Source: a virus
Virus record (IMG/VR): IMGVR_UViG_3300027749_000007
Coordinates: 1-43,502 of that record
DNA: 43,502 nucleotides
Strand: one strand, 5' to 3'
Shown: positions 29,921 through 37,859 of the stretch, piece by piece
How the letters are laid out: every line of letters begins with the position of its first letter
Position numbering within the stretch: position 1 is the first letter of the stretch
Notes under the pieces: model-generated
Databases searched by the model: none
Seen by the model: the letters and a program-made list of their open reading frames with translations, nothing else
Told to the model about the DNA's origin: nothing
Position numbers and translations under genes: made by a program

Positions 29921-31291
29921 TTACATCATGTGTCCCCATGTCGGGATTTTAACCCCTGTACCATTTACGGGAGGTACTGAATGGATAACATCAGGCGTAG
30001 CTAAGAATGTATCTTGAATACGCCTAACTTCCAATTCTATTTTATTCTTTAATCCCATTCTGTAATCAACCGCTACCCCGCCATGTGGCTTTTCATACCG
30101 CATACCATTCAAGGTTTCGTACATTCCCGCCAATTGGTCTTGCGTAACCCGCATATCGGCATTAGAACGTGGACTATTGGTTATTTCCTCTATGCACTTT
30201 GCAGACATCATCAAACCCATAAGGTTATCAAATTCATGTGCATTTCGGATAATAGTGTTGGTAAAATCCCACCATGTAGAAATCTCCACACCTAAACCGT
30301 AAGTTCTGTAATTGCTGAAATATTGGTCTCTGCGAAAGGTCAAAGTAGCCATATCGCTTGTTGCCTCAAATGCCTGATAAGCAAACATATTCGGGTCTGC
30401 AAACCAATTCAAGTAAACGTCAACCGCCTTTGCTCCCTGCGATTCCAATTGGTCTTGGAAATAACCGAAGAAAAATACTCCCCCTTTATGCGTATCGTCA
30501 AGTCTTGACATATACAGATTTTCAAGGTTGTAGATTGTTTGGTCATTCGCAACCGTAACGGTTAAATCCTGCTGCCAAATCGGTGCTGAACGCAAGTCAT
30601 TGAACATATAGATTGTAACAGTACATGGAACAGTAGCGGTAAACGAAATACTGTCAATCTTTGCCGTATAGTTCCCATCAGCTACCTGCAACTGCCAACC
30701 ACAAAACTTAGCGGCATTAGTTATCGGTCTGTATGAAGTCCTGAACGATTTTTCAAAGATTATCAAAGGTTGCTCAACCAAAGATGGCTGACGGAAAACA
30801 GACGCTAACCCATCCATTACAACGCCTACCTGCATATCTGTTAGCAGTGCATTGAAGTTGTCTTGGGTTATGCTTTGGTCTTCCTGTGCTGACCATAGTT
30901 TATCGGGGCTGCAAGCGGGGTTATCACGTTGGTAATAACGACCTGATAGGCATGAAGTATTAACAGTATTGAGCGTAAAAGGAAAGGTTGTTGTTGTGGG
31001 TTGTTTCCATCCCTTGCGACCTATAAGAACTGGCAATACTCTTGAAATATCAAAGCCATTCGTATAAGAAAGCGGCACAATCTGTATAGGCAACGTAGAT
31101 ACGTTTAAGCCCGCCGTATAAGTTATAACCACATTCCCTGCCGCCACACCTGTCAAAATTCCCGTTCCCGCCCCTACCGTTGCTACTGACGTATCAGATG
31201 AAGTCCATACACCACCCGCAATAGAATTGCCTAGCTGTGCGGTTTTCGCAACAGCTAGGAATCCATAATTGCCTGTGATTGGAGTTGACAT
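29921..31291 (-). CDS. Structural protein with N-terminal Ig-like (Big2) domain
   Basis: 456 aa. Residues about 20-70 (GGVWTSSDTSVATVGAGTGI, then GVAAGNVVITYTAG) are a bacterial Ig-like Big2 fold, common as a decoration on phage structural proteins. The rest is a large unrecognised domain (FDISRVLPVLIGRKGWKQP onwards, with EFDNLMGLMMSAKCIEE). Its place between capsid and tail genes suggests a neck or capsid-associated role. The Big2 part may bind surface glycans. Confidence 0.65.
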   Translation of the reverse strand: MSTPITGNYGFLAVAKTAQLGNSIAGGVWTSSDTSVATVGAGTGILTGVAAGNVVITYTAGLNVSTLPIQIVPLSYTNGFDISRVLPVLIGRKGWKQPTTTTFPFTLNTVNTSCLSGRYYQRDNPACSPDKLWSAQEDQSITQDNFNALLTDMQVGVVMDGLASVFRQPSLVEQPLIIFEKSFRTSYRPITNAAKFCGWQLQVADGNYTAKIDSISFTATVPCTVTIYMFNDLRSAPIWQQDLTVTVANDQTIYNLENLYMSRLDDTHKGGVFFFGYFQDQLESQGAKAVDVYLNWFADPNMFAYQAFEATSDMATLTFRRDQYFSNYRTYGLGVEISTWWDFTNTIIRNAHEFDNLMGLMMSAKCIEEITNSPRSNADMRVTQDQLAGMYETLNGMRYEKPHGGVAVDYRMGLKNKIELEVRRIQDTFLATPDVIHSVPPVNGTGVKIPTWGHMM

Positions 31292-31293
31292 TG

Positions 31294-31731
31294 TTACTTG
31301 CCTAATTCTTGATAACCGTAAACATTTGTTGTATCGGTAGTCCTTGTACTATAAATCTTAATCCTGTACTTAGGAAATGTTGTAAGACCTATATTCCATG
31401 TATTAATGGTAGTGCCTCTTTGCAAAGTATAAGTCTTAGACGCACCGAGGCATGACGTACATACGGTAGTTTCACCCGTAAGAGTTTGCCATGTCCAACC
31501 GTCAAAACTTGCCTGCAAAGTTGCCACACCACTAAAGCTATCTGCAACCTGAACAGTTTTAATGCTAAAGGTTGAGTAGAACGGTAAAGAGTTAGTCCAA
31601 CTGATGTACGAAGTGTCAATACCTGACAACTTAGTTTTAGTTGCTGAACCAATCAAGTTTGTCCAAACCGTTTGCGCCTCTGCGCCGAATCCGATGGCTA
31701 TTAATGCCATAATTGCTATAAACTTTTTCAT
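31294..31731 (-). CDS. Exported protein of 145 aa
   Basis: MKKFIAIMALIAIGFGAEAQ is a strong Sec signal ending AEAQ. The mature domain is beta-rich with a Cys-x-x-Cys (VCTSCLG) about residues 93-99. It resembles a jelly-roll or discoidin-like fold by pattern. It lies immediately downstream of the major capsid gene on the same transcript. A signal peptide is unexpected at this position. Confidence 0.65.
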   Translation of the reverse strand: MKKFIAIMALIAIGFGAEAQTVWTNLIGSATKTKLSGIDTSYISWTNSLPFYSTFSIKTVQVADSFSGVATLQASFDGWTWQTLTGETTVCTSCLGASKTYTLQRGTTINTWNIGLTTFPKYRIKIYSTRTTDTTNVYGYQELGK

Positions 31732-31763
31732 TTTGTATGTTTTTGTTTTTAAAAGGTTAGCAA

Positions 31764-32822
31764 TTAAGGAACTAAGCCAAATTCGTAAACAACACTTTCG
31801 TTAGCAGTAGAGAAAGGAGATAAAGCAAATGCGTTATCCACTGAAATCTCAAACTGCATCATATCATCCTGTGCAACACCGTTGGTAGCCGAAGTGTCCT
31901 GACGTAATGCGTAACCATGTACGGCAAAAACAAGTCCACCTGAATAGATACCGCCGGGGTTTGTAATCGGGTCAACAATCGAACCGTAACCACCGAGGTA
32001 AGACATATAATCGCCATGTCCTTCCCTGTTCTGCTTTGGAATCCACTGTATGTTTGCGAAAGTACCGGGTTGCATAACAAGTGCAACACCCGTTGGATAG
32101 TTTGCATCTGAAAGTTCAACCGAAGGTGCAATTTCCATGCCTGTAAACTGGAACGCTGTATTTACGGCGTTACCTGCACCCTGCGACATCCAATACTGTG
32201 CGTTGTTGTAGGTTGCAAGGTCAAACACTGCATCAAATACACCGCTGTTATAGTAGTTGGCAGTCATTACGGCTTTTGCAAGCTGTGTGAACTGTTTACC
32301 ATATCCGGCATTTGAAATTTCATGTACGAAGTTTGCCGCATTCCATGTAACCTGCGTACCAACGGGAGTAGTAGTTTTCACTATCTGATTCTTAGCGGCA
32401 AGCAAAGCGGCGATGTTATCAGTTTCAATCTGCGCATGAATATTCAATATGCAGTTCTTTATGTTCTGTGCCATTGCCTCATTGAAAGTGAAAATGTTAT
32501 TATCCATTTCTTTCAGTGAAATCTGGAATGAATCAGCATAAGTAACCCATGTGAACGTCTGTTGGATTGAATCACCGCTAGGGCCGGTATGTGTTGCAGA
32601 ACGTTGAGATGCAGGAGTGCGGCTCTGACGTTTCATCATGTAGCCATAAACTGCCCTATCTTCCCTTGTGCGGAGGTTTTCTACTCCTTTTACAAGAATG
32701 TTTTTGTTTTTGATACCCAATGCAACGGTAGGTAATACCTTTTCACGCATTTCGGGTTTTGTGAATTGCTCCGCTAGTGTAGTCTGTGCTGCGACTAGGT
32801 TAGAAGCTGTAAAATTTGCCAT
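31764..32822 (-). CDS. Major capsid protein
   Basis: 352 aa from ATG 32822 (MANFTASNLVAAQTTLAEQF). Typical of HK97-like capsid proteins without a long delta domain: a helical N-arm, long spine-helix region (NIFTFNEAMAQNIKNCILNI) and beta segments ending FEISVDNAFALSPFSTANES. It lies directly downstream of the scaffold and has its own late-box promoter and an upstream terminator, fitting very high expression. Confidence 0.85.
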   Translation of the reverse strand: MANFTASNLVAAQTTLAEQFTKPEMREKVLPTVALGIKNKNILVKGVENLRTREDRAVYGYMMKRQSRTPASQRSATHTGPSGDSIQQTFTWVTYADSFQISLKEMDNNIFTFNEAMAQNIKNCILNIHAQIETDNIAALLAAKNQIVKTTTPVGTQVTWNAANFVHEISNAGYGKQFTQLAKAVMTANYYNSGVFDAVFDLATYNNAQYWMSQGAGNAVNTAFQFTGMEIAPSVELSDANYPTGVALVMQPGTFANIQWIPKQNREGHGDYMSYLGGYGSIVDPITNPGGIYSGGLVFAVHGYALRQDTSATNGVAQDDMMQFEISVDNAFALSPFSTANESVVYEFGLVP

Positions 32823-32924
32823 TTTTTTGAAGTTAAAAGTTAACTCCAACAACCGTAGGAAAAAACGTTGCTCAAAACATGAGCAGGTAGGACATTAGAA
32901 ATAGAACTATTTGCTAATTGTAGG

Positions 32925-32955
32925 TAAAATTAGTAAAAGTTTTTGATTTACCAAA
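32925..32955 (-). promoter_or_regulatory. Late promoter of the major capsid gene
   Basis: Minus strand TTTG (32955-32952), 19 bases, TAATTTTA (32932-32925). It gives a transcript leader of about 95 bases before the ATG at 32822. Confidence 0.75.
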
Positions 32956-32964
32956 TTTATTTTA

Positions 32965-32978
32965 TTAGGCAAGACTAA
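32965..32978 (-). promoter_or_regulatory. Late box, capsid promoter
   Basis: Minus strand TTAGTCTTGCCTAA, ending 9 bases before the -33 TTTG. Fits TTAGKCNYRCCTAA. Confidence 0.8.
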
Positions 32979-32984
32979 TTTTTA

Positions 32985-33015
32985 AATAAAAAAGCCAGAT
33001 TGAGAACAATCCAGC
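32985..33015 (-). terminator. Terminator between scaffold and capsid genes
   Basis: Minus strand GCTGGATTG (33015-33007) pairs with CAATCTGGC (33002-32994) with two G-T pairs and a 4-base loop, then TTTTTTATTT. It isolates the capsid promoter from upstream transcription. Confidence 0.7.
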
Positions 33016-33049
33016 CCATTATTTACACCATTAAAACCACATGAAAATC

Positions 33050-33859
33050 CTAATCCATTATGACGGCTTGACCCGCATCTTTCAATTCTTTTACTTTTGT
33101 GGCAAAGTGAGTGGCATATTCTTCGCCGTTAATGCTTTTACCGCTATTGGCATCAGTCCATGCCTTTTCGATTTCAGAACGCTTTGCAGAAGTAACATTC
33201 CCACCTTTAGCAGGGTCATTTTGACCGCCACGACCTTTAGGTGGTACGGGGTCTGTTGTTTGTGCGCCTACCTTGAACCCTTTTTCGCCCTCAAAGAAGT
33301 TAGTTAAAGCCGTTTTAGCGTCAACTTCTTTTTGCGTCATTTCCTCAACTACCTTTTCACCGTTACGATAGGCAATAAGTTTGCCGTTTTCCTTCTTAAA
33401 CTCGAACCCGTTAGCCTCCGCAAGTGCCTGTAATTCCTTCTTATTCATACCGTTGTATTCGGCAGGTATGGCATTGTGTATAGTGGTAAGCAGTTCAACT
33501 TTGGACAATTTACCTTCAACCTGTTCCTTCTCTTTGGTAAGTGTAACAATGTTTTCCTGCAACTTTTTTACCTTGCCGTCAACATCGCTTTTACTCTCAA
33601 AATACTGTACGAGGTCTGATATGTCTTTGCCCGGAAACTCCAAACCGTTATCCTTTTTGTAGGTCTTAACCGCTACTTCAATCCCCGCTTTACGCCCAAC
33701 CTCTACCTTTTCACTTTCAAACTTAGCTAATCCATCAATGGTAAATACCTTTACTTCGGGTATATCCACGTCAACATCCGTTTTGGCTTCTAAGGCATCT
33801 TTTATGTTGATACCCAATAGTTTAGCCATTTTTTCAATACTTGATTTGCTTAAAGCCAT
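33050..33859 (-). CDS. Capsid scaffolding protein
   Basis: 269 aa. MALSKSSIEKMAKLLGINIK, then a coiled-coil stretch (KKLQENIVTLTKEKEQVEGK) and a Gly/Pro/Lys-rich hinge (VPPKGRGGQNDPAKGG) before a short C-terminal helical region. It is acidic and helical, lies directly upstream of the major capsid gene, and matches the layout of phage scaffolds. Typical use is as an internal assembly core, later expelled or cleaved. Confidence 0.75.
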   Translation of the reverse strand: MALSKSSIEKMAKLLGINIKDALEAKTDVDVDIPEVKVFTIDGLAKFESEKVEVGRKAGIEVAVKTYKKDNGLEFPGKDISDLVQYFESKSDVDGKVKKLQENIVTLTKEKEQVEGKLSKVELLTTIHNAIPAEYNGMNKKELQALAEANGFEFKKENGKLIAYRNGEKVVEEMTQKEVDAKTALTNFFEGEKGFKVGAQTTDPVPPKGRGGQNDPAKGGNVTSAKRSEIEKAWTDANSGKSINGEEYATHFATKVKELKDAGQAVIMD

Positions 33860-33879
33860 AAATTTTATGTTTTTAAAGG

Positions 33880-34314
33880 TTATTCGTAAATAAACGTGTC
33901 AACAAAACCGCCATCAATTTCGGTATCCCCATCCTCACGAAGTCTGCGTATCATTTTAATAGGGATTCTTTGCCCGTCCTCTACTAAATATTGCTTAGTA
34001 TCGTGAACCTTTGTATTCAATTGTTTTGCTCTCTTTGGCTCAATCCGAACATTAGTGAGCAACTTTTGTTGTAAAACTATTTCGTAACGGTCAAACATTT
34101 GCAAACCTCTGAAAGTCTGCATGTGCGGGGTTACAAATACCGAATAGCGGGTGTATTGTTTGTTTTCTCCCAAATCAAGTTTCTTAGCAGTTGCCGTAGG
34201 TTTTGGGGTTGGTGTTTCGGCAACCGCCGTATCTACTAATGTTACATCATTTTCAGAAATCACACCCAATGCAATTTCTTTTGCCCTTCTTTGTTCTTTT
34301 GTTAATCCAGCCAT
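33880..34314 (-). CDS. Head region protein, 144 aa
   Basis: MAGLTKEQRRAKEIALGVIS with a Pro/Thr-rich linker (TPTPKPTATAKK, about residues 34-45), then a beta-rich domain (YTRYSVFVTPHMQTFRGLQM). The linker and charge suggest a two-domain head accessory protein. Not recognised. Confidence 0.65.
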   Translation of the reverse strand: MAGLTKEQRRAKEIALGVISENDVTLVDTAVAETPTPKPTATAKKLDLGENKQYTRYSVFVTPHMQTFRGLQMFDRYEIVLQQKLLTNVRIEPKRAKQLNTKVHDTKQYLVEDGQRIPIKMIRRLREDGDTEIDGGFVDTFIYE

Positions 34315-34326
34315 AATTATTGTTTT

Positions 34327-34782
34327 TTACGCTTTAAAAATCTGTTGTTTTGGTAATGGTTGTTGTCCGAGTAGTTTGTTTTTTGCATTTGCCTTTTTCA
34401 AATCTTCCTCATACATAGCCTGCACTTCCTCATTCGCCTTTAGCTTAATCGGTGCTACTTCTTCTTCCCATTTGGTTGCCATGCCTTTAATGACGTTCTT
34501 AATTTCAACGTACATCACTAAGCTGTAATCAAACTGTATAGCCGTTGTGTACTCAATCGCATTTAAGGCGTTGCACATTTCGAGCAAATTAAAGTCATAA
34601 CAAGACTTGTTAATCAAAGCCTCAAACGTTGACCATGCACATTTCAAAGTGTATTCCGTTTGGTGTTGCAGTGCCTTATACAACCACGTTTGGAAATTAT
34701 CATGTATCAATGACTTGTCGAACTTTTGCTCACTTAAAGCGGCATCAATTTTCTGATTTAATAGCTGTTTGTAATCCTGCAT
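34327..34782 (-). CDS. Head region protein, 151 aa, helical
   Basis: MQDYKQLLNQKIDAALSEQK, wholly helical pattern with a C-terminal coiled coil (EEVQAMYEEDLKKANAKNKL). It lies 12 bases upstream of gene 33880. Possibly a head-completion protein; not recognised. Confidence 0.65.
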   Translation of the reverse strand: MQDYKQLLNQKIDAALSEQKFDKSLIHDNFQTWLYKALQHQTEYTLKCAWSTFEALINKSCYDFNLLEMCNALNAIEYTTAIQFDYSLVMYVEIKNVIKGMATKWEEEVAPIKLKANEEVQAMYEEDLKKANAKNKLLGQQPLPKQQIFKA

Positions 34783-34792
34783 TTATGTTTGT

Positions 34793-34939
34793 TTAAGAAT
34801 TTATTTGCTTATCCAAATTATCTAACTCAACTTTTAACTGTTGCTTCTTAACGCCTTTAGCCTTTTCCCACTTGGAGAAAAGTTTATTGTACGCTAAAAT
34901 TAAAACCGATTTATCAGCTAAAACCTTAGACTTTGGCAT
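34793..34939 (-). CDS. 48-aa basic helical protein
   Basis: MPKSKVLADKSVLILAYNKL followed by a Lys-rich coiled coil (WEKAKGVKKQQLKVELDNLD). It begins 2 bases after the ferritin-like gene stop and ends 10 bases before the next gene, filling the gap exactly. That supports a real gene despite its size. Function unknown. Confidence 0.65.
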   Translation of the reverse strand: MPKSKVLADKSVLILAYNKLFSKWEKAKGVKKQQLKVELDNLDKQINS

Positions 34940-34941
34940 AG

Positions 34942-35424
34942 TTATTTGAACACCTTTTTTTCCATCATGCGTAACTGGAATATATCCGTAATGCCTTCTA
35001 ACTTTTTCAGCTTATCAGCATACTCAATAACAGATTGATTTTGGATATTAATGAACTGTATAAAAAATACTTCGCAGGCTGTGTAATCTTCAACCGCATC
35101 CATTGTTTCCTCATATAGTTTAAGTAAATCGTATTCCATTTGATACGCACCTTCGGTAACTTCATTGAGTGTGCTACCGATTTCGGGGGTGCTGATTGTG
35201 GGAAGTTCGGGCATTGTATTCCACCCTACTAAATGGTCTTGTAATATCTTAGCGTGTACGCCTTCATCAACAGATTCGGCTAAGTAAAATTCAGCAGCAA
35301 CGTCAAAGCCATTAAGTTTACAAAAATTAGACGCAGCAAGGTAATAACGTTGTGCATACAATTCGTTATAAATCCTTTCATTAATCAACTTTATTACCTC
35401 ACTTGGCAAAGTCTGCATTTCCAT
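34942..35424 (-). CDS. Ferritin-like protein with ferroxidase residues
   Basis: 160 aa, close to bacterial ferritin FtnA (about 165). NERIYNELYAQRYYLAASNF opens helix A. Putative di-iron ligands are Glu21, Glu54 and His57 (DEGVHAK), Glu97 and Gln128. Their spacing of 33, 3, 40 and 31 residues is almost that of Escherichia coli FtnA (33, 3, 41, 33). The family stores and oxidises ferrous iron in 24-mer cages. Encoded between the portal and small head proteins and 5 bases from the portal stop, so it is expressed late with the virion genes. Confidence 0.85.
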   Translation of the reverse strand: MEMQTLPSEVIKLINERIYNELYAQRYYLAASNFCKLNGFDVAAEFYLAESVDEGVHAKILQDHLVGWNTMPELPTISTPEIGSTLNEVTEGAYQMEYDLLKLYEETMDAVEDYTACEVFFIQFINIQNQSVIEYADKLKKLEGITDIFQLRMMEKKVFK

Positions 35425-35429
35425 ATAAC

Positions 35430-37166
35430 TTAGTTTAATTGAGTTTGTTGTTTTGGTTCAGGTGGTGCAAGTCGTTTCGGGTCAATCTCGCCTATTTTAC
35501 TATCAGCATACGCATCACGCATAATAATCAACCTTTCATAACTATACGTCATAAACCAATTTTCGGGCAACAATTCAAGCCATTGGCTATAAAATAGCTT
35601 TGCGGCATACTGTTTCGGCTCAACAAATGCTATCTGCGCCTGTTCAATGCTCATAAATGGTGCGGGGTCTAAACGGAACTCCATTACTAACCGTAGTCTT
35701 GTAACTTCATCACCGCTATATTCACTATCCACCCACTGCATGTAAATATTTTTCAGCGAACTGTAATTAGTCTTGCCATTGGCAATCGCTAACTGCAACT
35801 TATTCCATATCTCATCGGGAGATTCAATAAGGAAACGCCTACCATAGTTGATTTCACAACCTTTATAATCATTAGGGAAATTGAACTCCCCGATTCTATT
35901 TGTAATCCACTTTTCAATCCACTCGCAGGCATCGGAATATTTACATAGCCTGTCATTAACTGGCTGAACGTCTATAAACCTGCCTGTTGCAGTTTCTTGG
36001 CTACTATCTTCTAATTGGTGCGTACCCCATGTACAATAATGCGCCTCACGATACTGACGGTCAACCGTAGATTTCATTTCCTGCCAACTATCAATAGCTG
36101 TTTCCACTGTTCCGCCCGGCACTGTAACCACTGGCATATCCTTATTAACGGGGTATGGCAATAGCATCAGTTTTGAAACATCTTTCTTACTATCCTTACC
36201 GCTACCGTTACAACTAGGACAATCTGCGCCCTGACGTTTACCCATTCCCTGACAAGTAGGACACTTGCCTACATACATCCAATTCAACGGGAAACCATGA
36301 TGCAATTCAAACATAACCAACACTGAACGACTGCGCAAATGTTGGTCTGCTATACCAAAAGTATTGTTATCGGGGGAAACGTAAAATTCACGCACATTAT
36401 CCCAAATGTTAGATGCTGTTACCGCAGGAACGTAGCCGAAATAATTAGGGTATGTTTCATCTTGAATTATTGTTGCCTGACCGTTATTCCATAGAATAAG
36501 ATAATCGTAGGCATCATCAATAACACGATAGTAACCGCTTTGCCCTGTATCTAAGGACTTATTTACATCCTGAAAGTTCTGCATAGTCGGGGCAGAACCA
36601 ACCGCTGTTCCATCACCGTTACCCACCTTCCTATCGGTCTTGAATACAAGATACTCAAACATACGACCATGAGGCTTCGGCATATCGTAAACGGTCTGAA
36701 CGCATTTGTAAGTAGGGTATGTTTCATTGTCGCCTACCTCCATCATTATAATACCCATTGGGTCATACCAATAAGCGGGCATGAAGTACGTTTCAATCCA
36801 CTTGCGGATAGAATAATGGTCTTTGACGTTTGATAAAATATTCTTTAGCTGTTGTTTCTTTTCACCATCAATATTGTAGTTGGTAGAACCGCCTTTAGCC
36901 GTAAATATCTTGTCAATAGGTCTATGTAGTCGTGAATAGAAATCTTCGTTAGAAGGGGAATATAACTGCCTCAATTTGAGCAATCGGGAATCCTCATAGT
37001 AATCGAACTTAGTAATAGCCTTATCAAGTCCTTTGCCCGTCATGTGCATAGTACAATGTGCATCGTACTTCTGTATTTCCTGAACATACAGCTTATTAGG
37101 TCTATCCCGAAGGATAGACGTAATACTAAGGCTTTTATCCGCTTGTTCCTGTAATGGCAGTATCAT
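35430..37166 (-). CDS. Portal protein with embedded zinc-finger-like insertion
   Basis: 578 aa. MILPLQEQADKSLSITSILR at the start; the long helical/beta body and position between terminase and scaffold match a phage portal, the dodecameric DNA gate. At about residues 298-322 it carries CPTCQGMGKRQGADCPSCNG, two CxxC knuckles of the DnaJ CxxCxGxG type. This is not usual in portals and could be a zinc-stabilised insertion. It has its own late-box promoter and a leader under 10 bases. Confidence 0.8.
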   Translation of the reverse strand: MILPLQEQADKSLSITSILRDRPNKLYVQEIQKYDAHCTMHMTGKGLDKAITKFDYYEDSRLLKLRQLYSPSNEDFYSRLHRPIDKIFTAKGGSTNYNIDGEKKQQLKNILSNVKDHYSIRKWIETYFMPAYWYDPMGIIMMEVGDNETYPTYKCVQTVYDMPKPHGRMFEYLVFKTDRKVGNGDGTAVGSAPTMQNFQDVNKSLDTGQSGYYRVIDDAYDYLILWNNGQATIIQDETYPNYFGYVPAVTASNIWDNVREFYVSPDNNTFGIADQHLRSRSVLVMFELHHGFPLNWMYVGKCPTCQGMGKRQGADCPSCNGSGKDSKKDVSKLMLLPYPVNKDMPVVTVPGGTVETAIDSWQEMKSTVDRQYREAHYCTWGTHQLEDSSQETATGRFIDVQPVNDRLCKYSDACEWIEKWITNRIGEFNFPNDYKGCEINYGRRFLIESPDEIWNKLQLAIANGKTNYSSLKNIYMQWVDSEYSGDEVTRLRLVMEFRLDPAPFMSIEQAQIAFVEPKQYAAKLFYSQWLELLPENWFMTYSYERLIIMRDAYADSKIGEIDPKRLAPPEPKQQTQLN

Positions 37167-37175
37167 ACTATTTCA

Positions 37176-37207
37176 CAAAACTAATATTGTTATTTGTATA
37201 AACCAAA
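37176..37207 (-). promoter_or_regulatory. Late promoter of the portal operon
   Basis: Minus strand TTTG (37207-37204), 20 bases, TAGTTTTG (37183-37176), a perfect consensus match. It is only about 10 bases before the portal ATG, so the mRNA has almost no leader. Confidence 0.8.
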
Positions 37208-37216
37208 TATTTTTTA

Positions 37217-37230
37217 TTAGGCGTGCCTAA
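37217..37230 (-). promoter_or_regulatory. Late box, portal promoter
   Basis: Minus strand TTAGGCACGCCTAA, the most symmetrical copy, ending 9 bases before the -33 TTTG. Fits TTAGKCNYRCCTAA. Confidence 0.82.
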
Positions 37231-37255
37231 CTTTTGTTTTTAGAGTAGCAAATTA

Positions 37256-37287
37256 TTTGTTTTTATCGCAATAAAATCGTAAATTTA
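37256..37287 (+). promoter_or_regulatory. Promoter of the HNH endonuclease gene
   Basis: TTTG (37256-37259), 20 bases, TAAATTTA (37280-37287). It is divergent from the portal promoter; the late box lies between them and nearer the portal side. Confidence 0.65.
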
Positions 37288-37383
37288 CCTTATAATCACA
37301 CTCGTACTGTGAATAAAAACATTGCCTCTTATAAGGTAAGCTATGTACGAGATAGCCCCTTATTTGAGGATTTACTTTTTTAT

Positions 37384-37857
37384 ATGAAACTAATACCGCT
37401 AACACAAGGGCAATTTGCAAAGGTAGATGATGATGATTTTGAATGGTTAATGACCTATAAATGGTATGCTAAGAAAGTAAAAAGCGGTTATTTTTATGCA
37501 TATACAAAGAGAAATAAGAAAATATTTTCCATGCATAGATTGATAATGAATACTACCGATAAATGCGTATTTGTTGACCATAAATTACATGATACTTTAG
37601 ATAATAGGAAAAGTGAATTAAGGATTGCTACACGTAGCCAAAATGGTGTAAATAAAAAACAAAAAATGGATGGCGCAAATAGATTTGTTGGCGTTCATAA
37701 GGTTGCTAGAAGTAAAACATTTAGGGTAATGGCATATAAAGACAATAAGCAATTTTATGTTGGTAGTTTTAATGATGAGGTAGAGGCGGCATTGGCTTAT
37801 AATGAAAAAGCAAAAGAGTTACATGGTGAATTTGCGTTCCTTAATAAGATACCATAA
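37384..37857 (+). CDS. HNH endonuclease with AP2-type DNA-binding domain
   Basis: 157 aa from ATG 37384 (MKLIPLTQGQFAKVDDDDFE, the usual start of this family) and not the GTG at 37309. WYAKKVKSGYFYAYTKRNK, then FSMHRLIMN and VFVDHKLHDTLDNRKSELRI hold the HNH His/Asn residues, and the C-terminal FVGVHKVARSKTFRVMAYKD is the AP2-like DNA-binding fold. Such genes are homing or intergenic endonucleases. It is inserted on the + strand between terminase and portal, with its own promoter, and ends 2 bases from the terminase stop. Confidence 0.88.
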   Translation: MKLIPLTQGQFAKVDDDDFEWLMTYKWYAKKVKSGYFYAYTKRNKKIFSMHRLIMNTTDKCVFVDHKLHDTLDNRKSELRIATRSQNGVNKKQKMDGANRFVGVHKVARSKTFRVMAYKDNKQFYVGSFNDEVEAALAYNEKAKELHGEFAFLNKIP

Positions 37858-37859
37858 TA

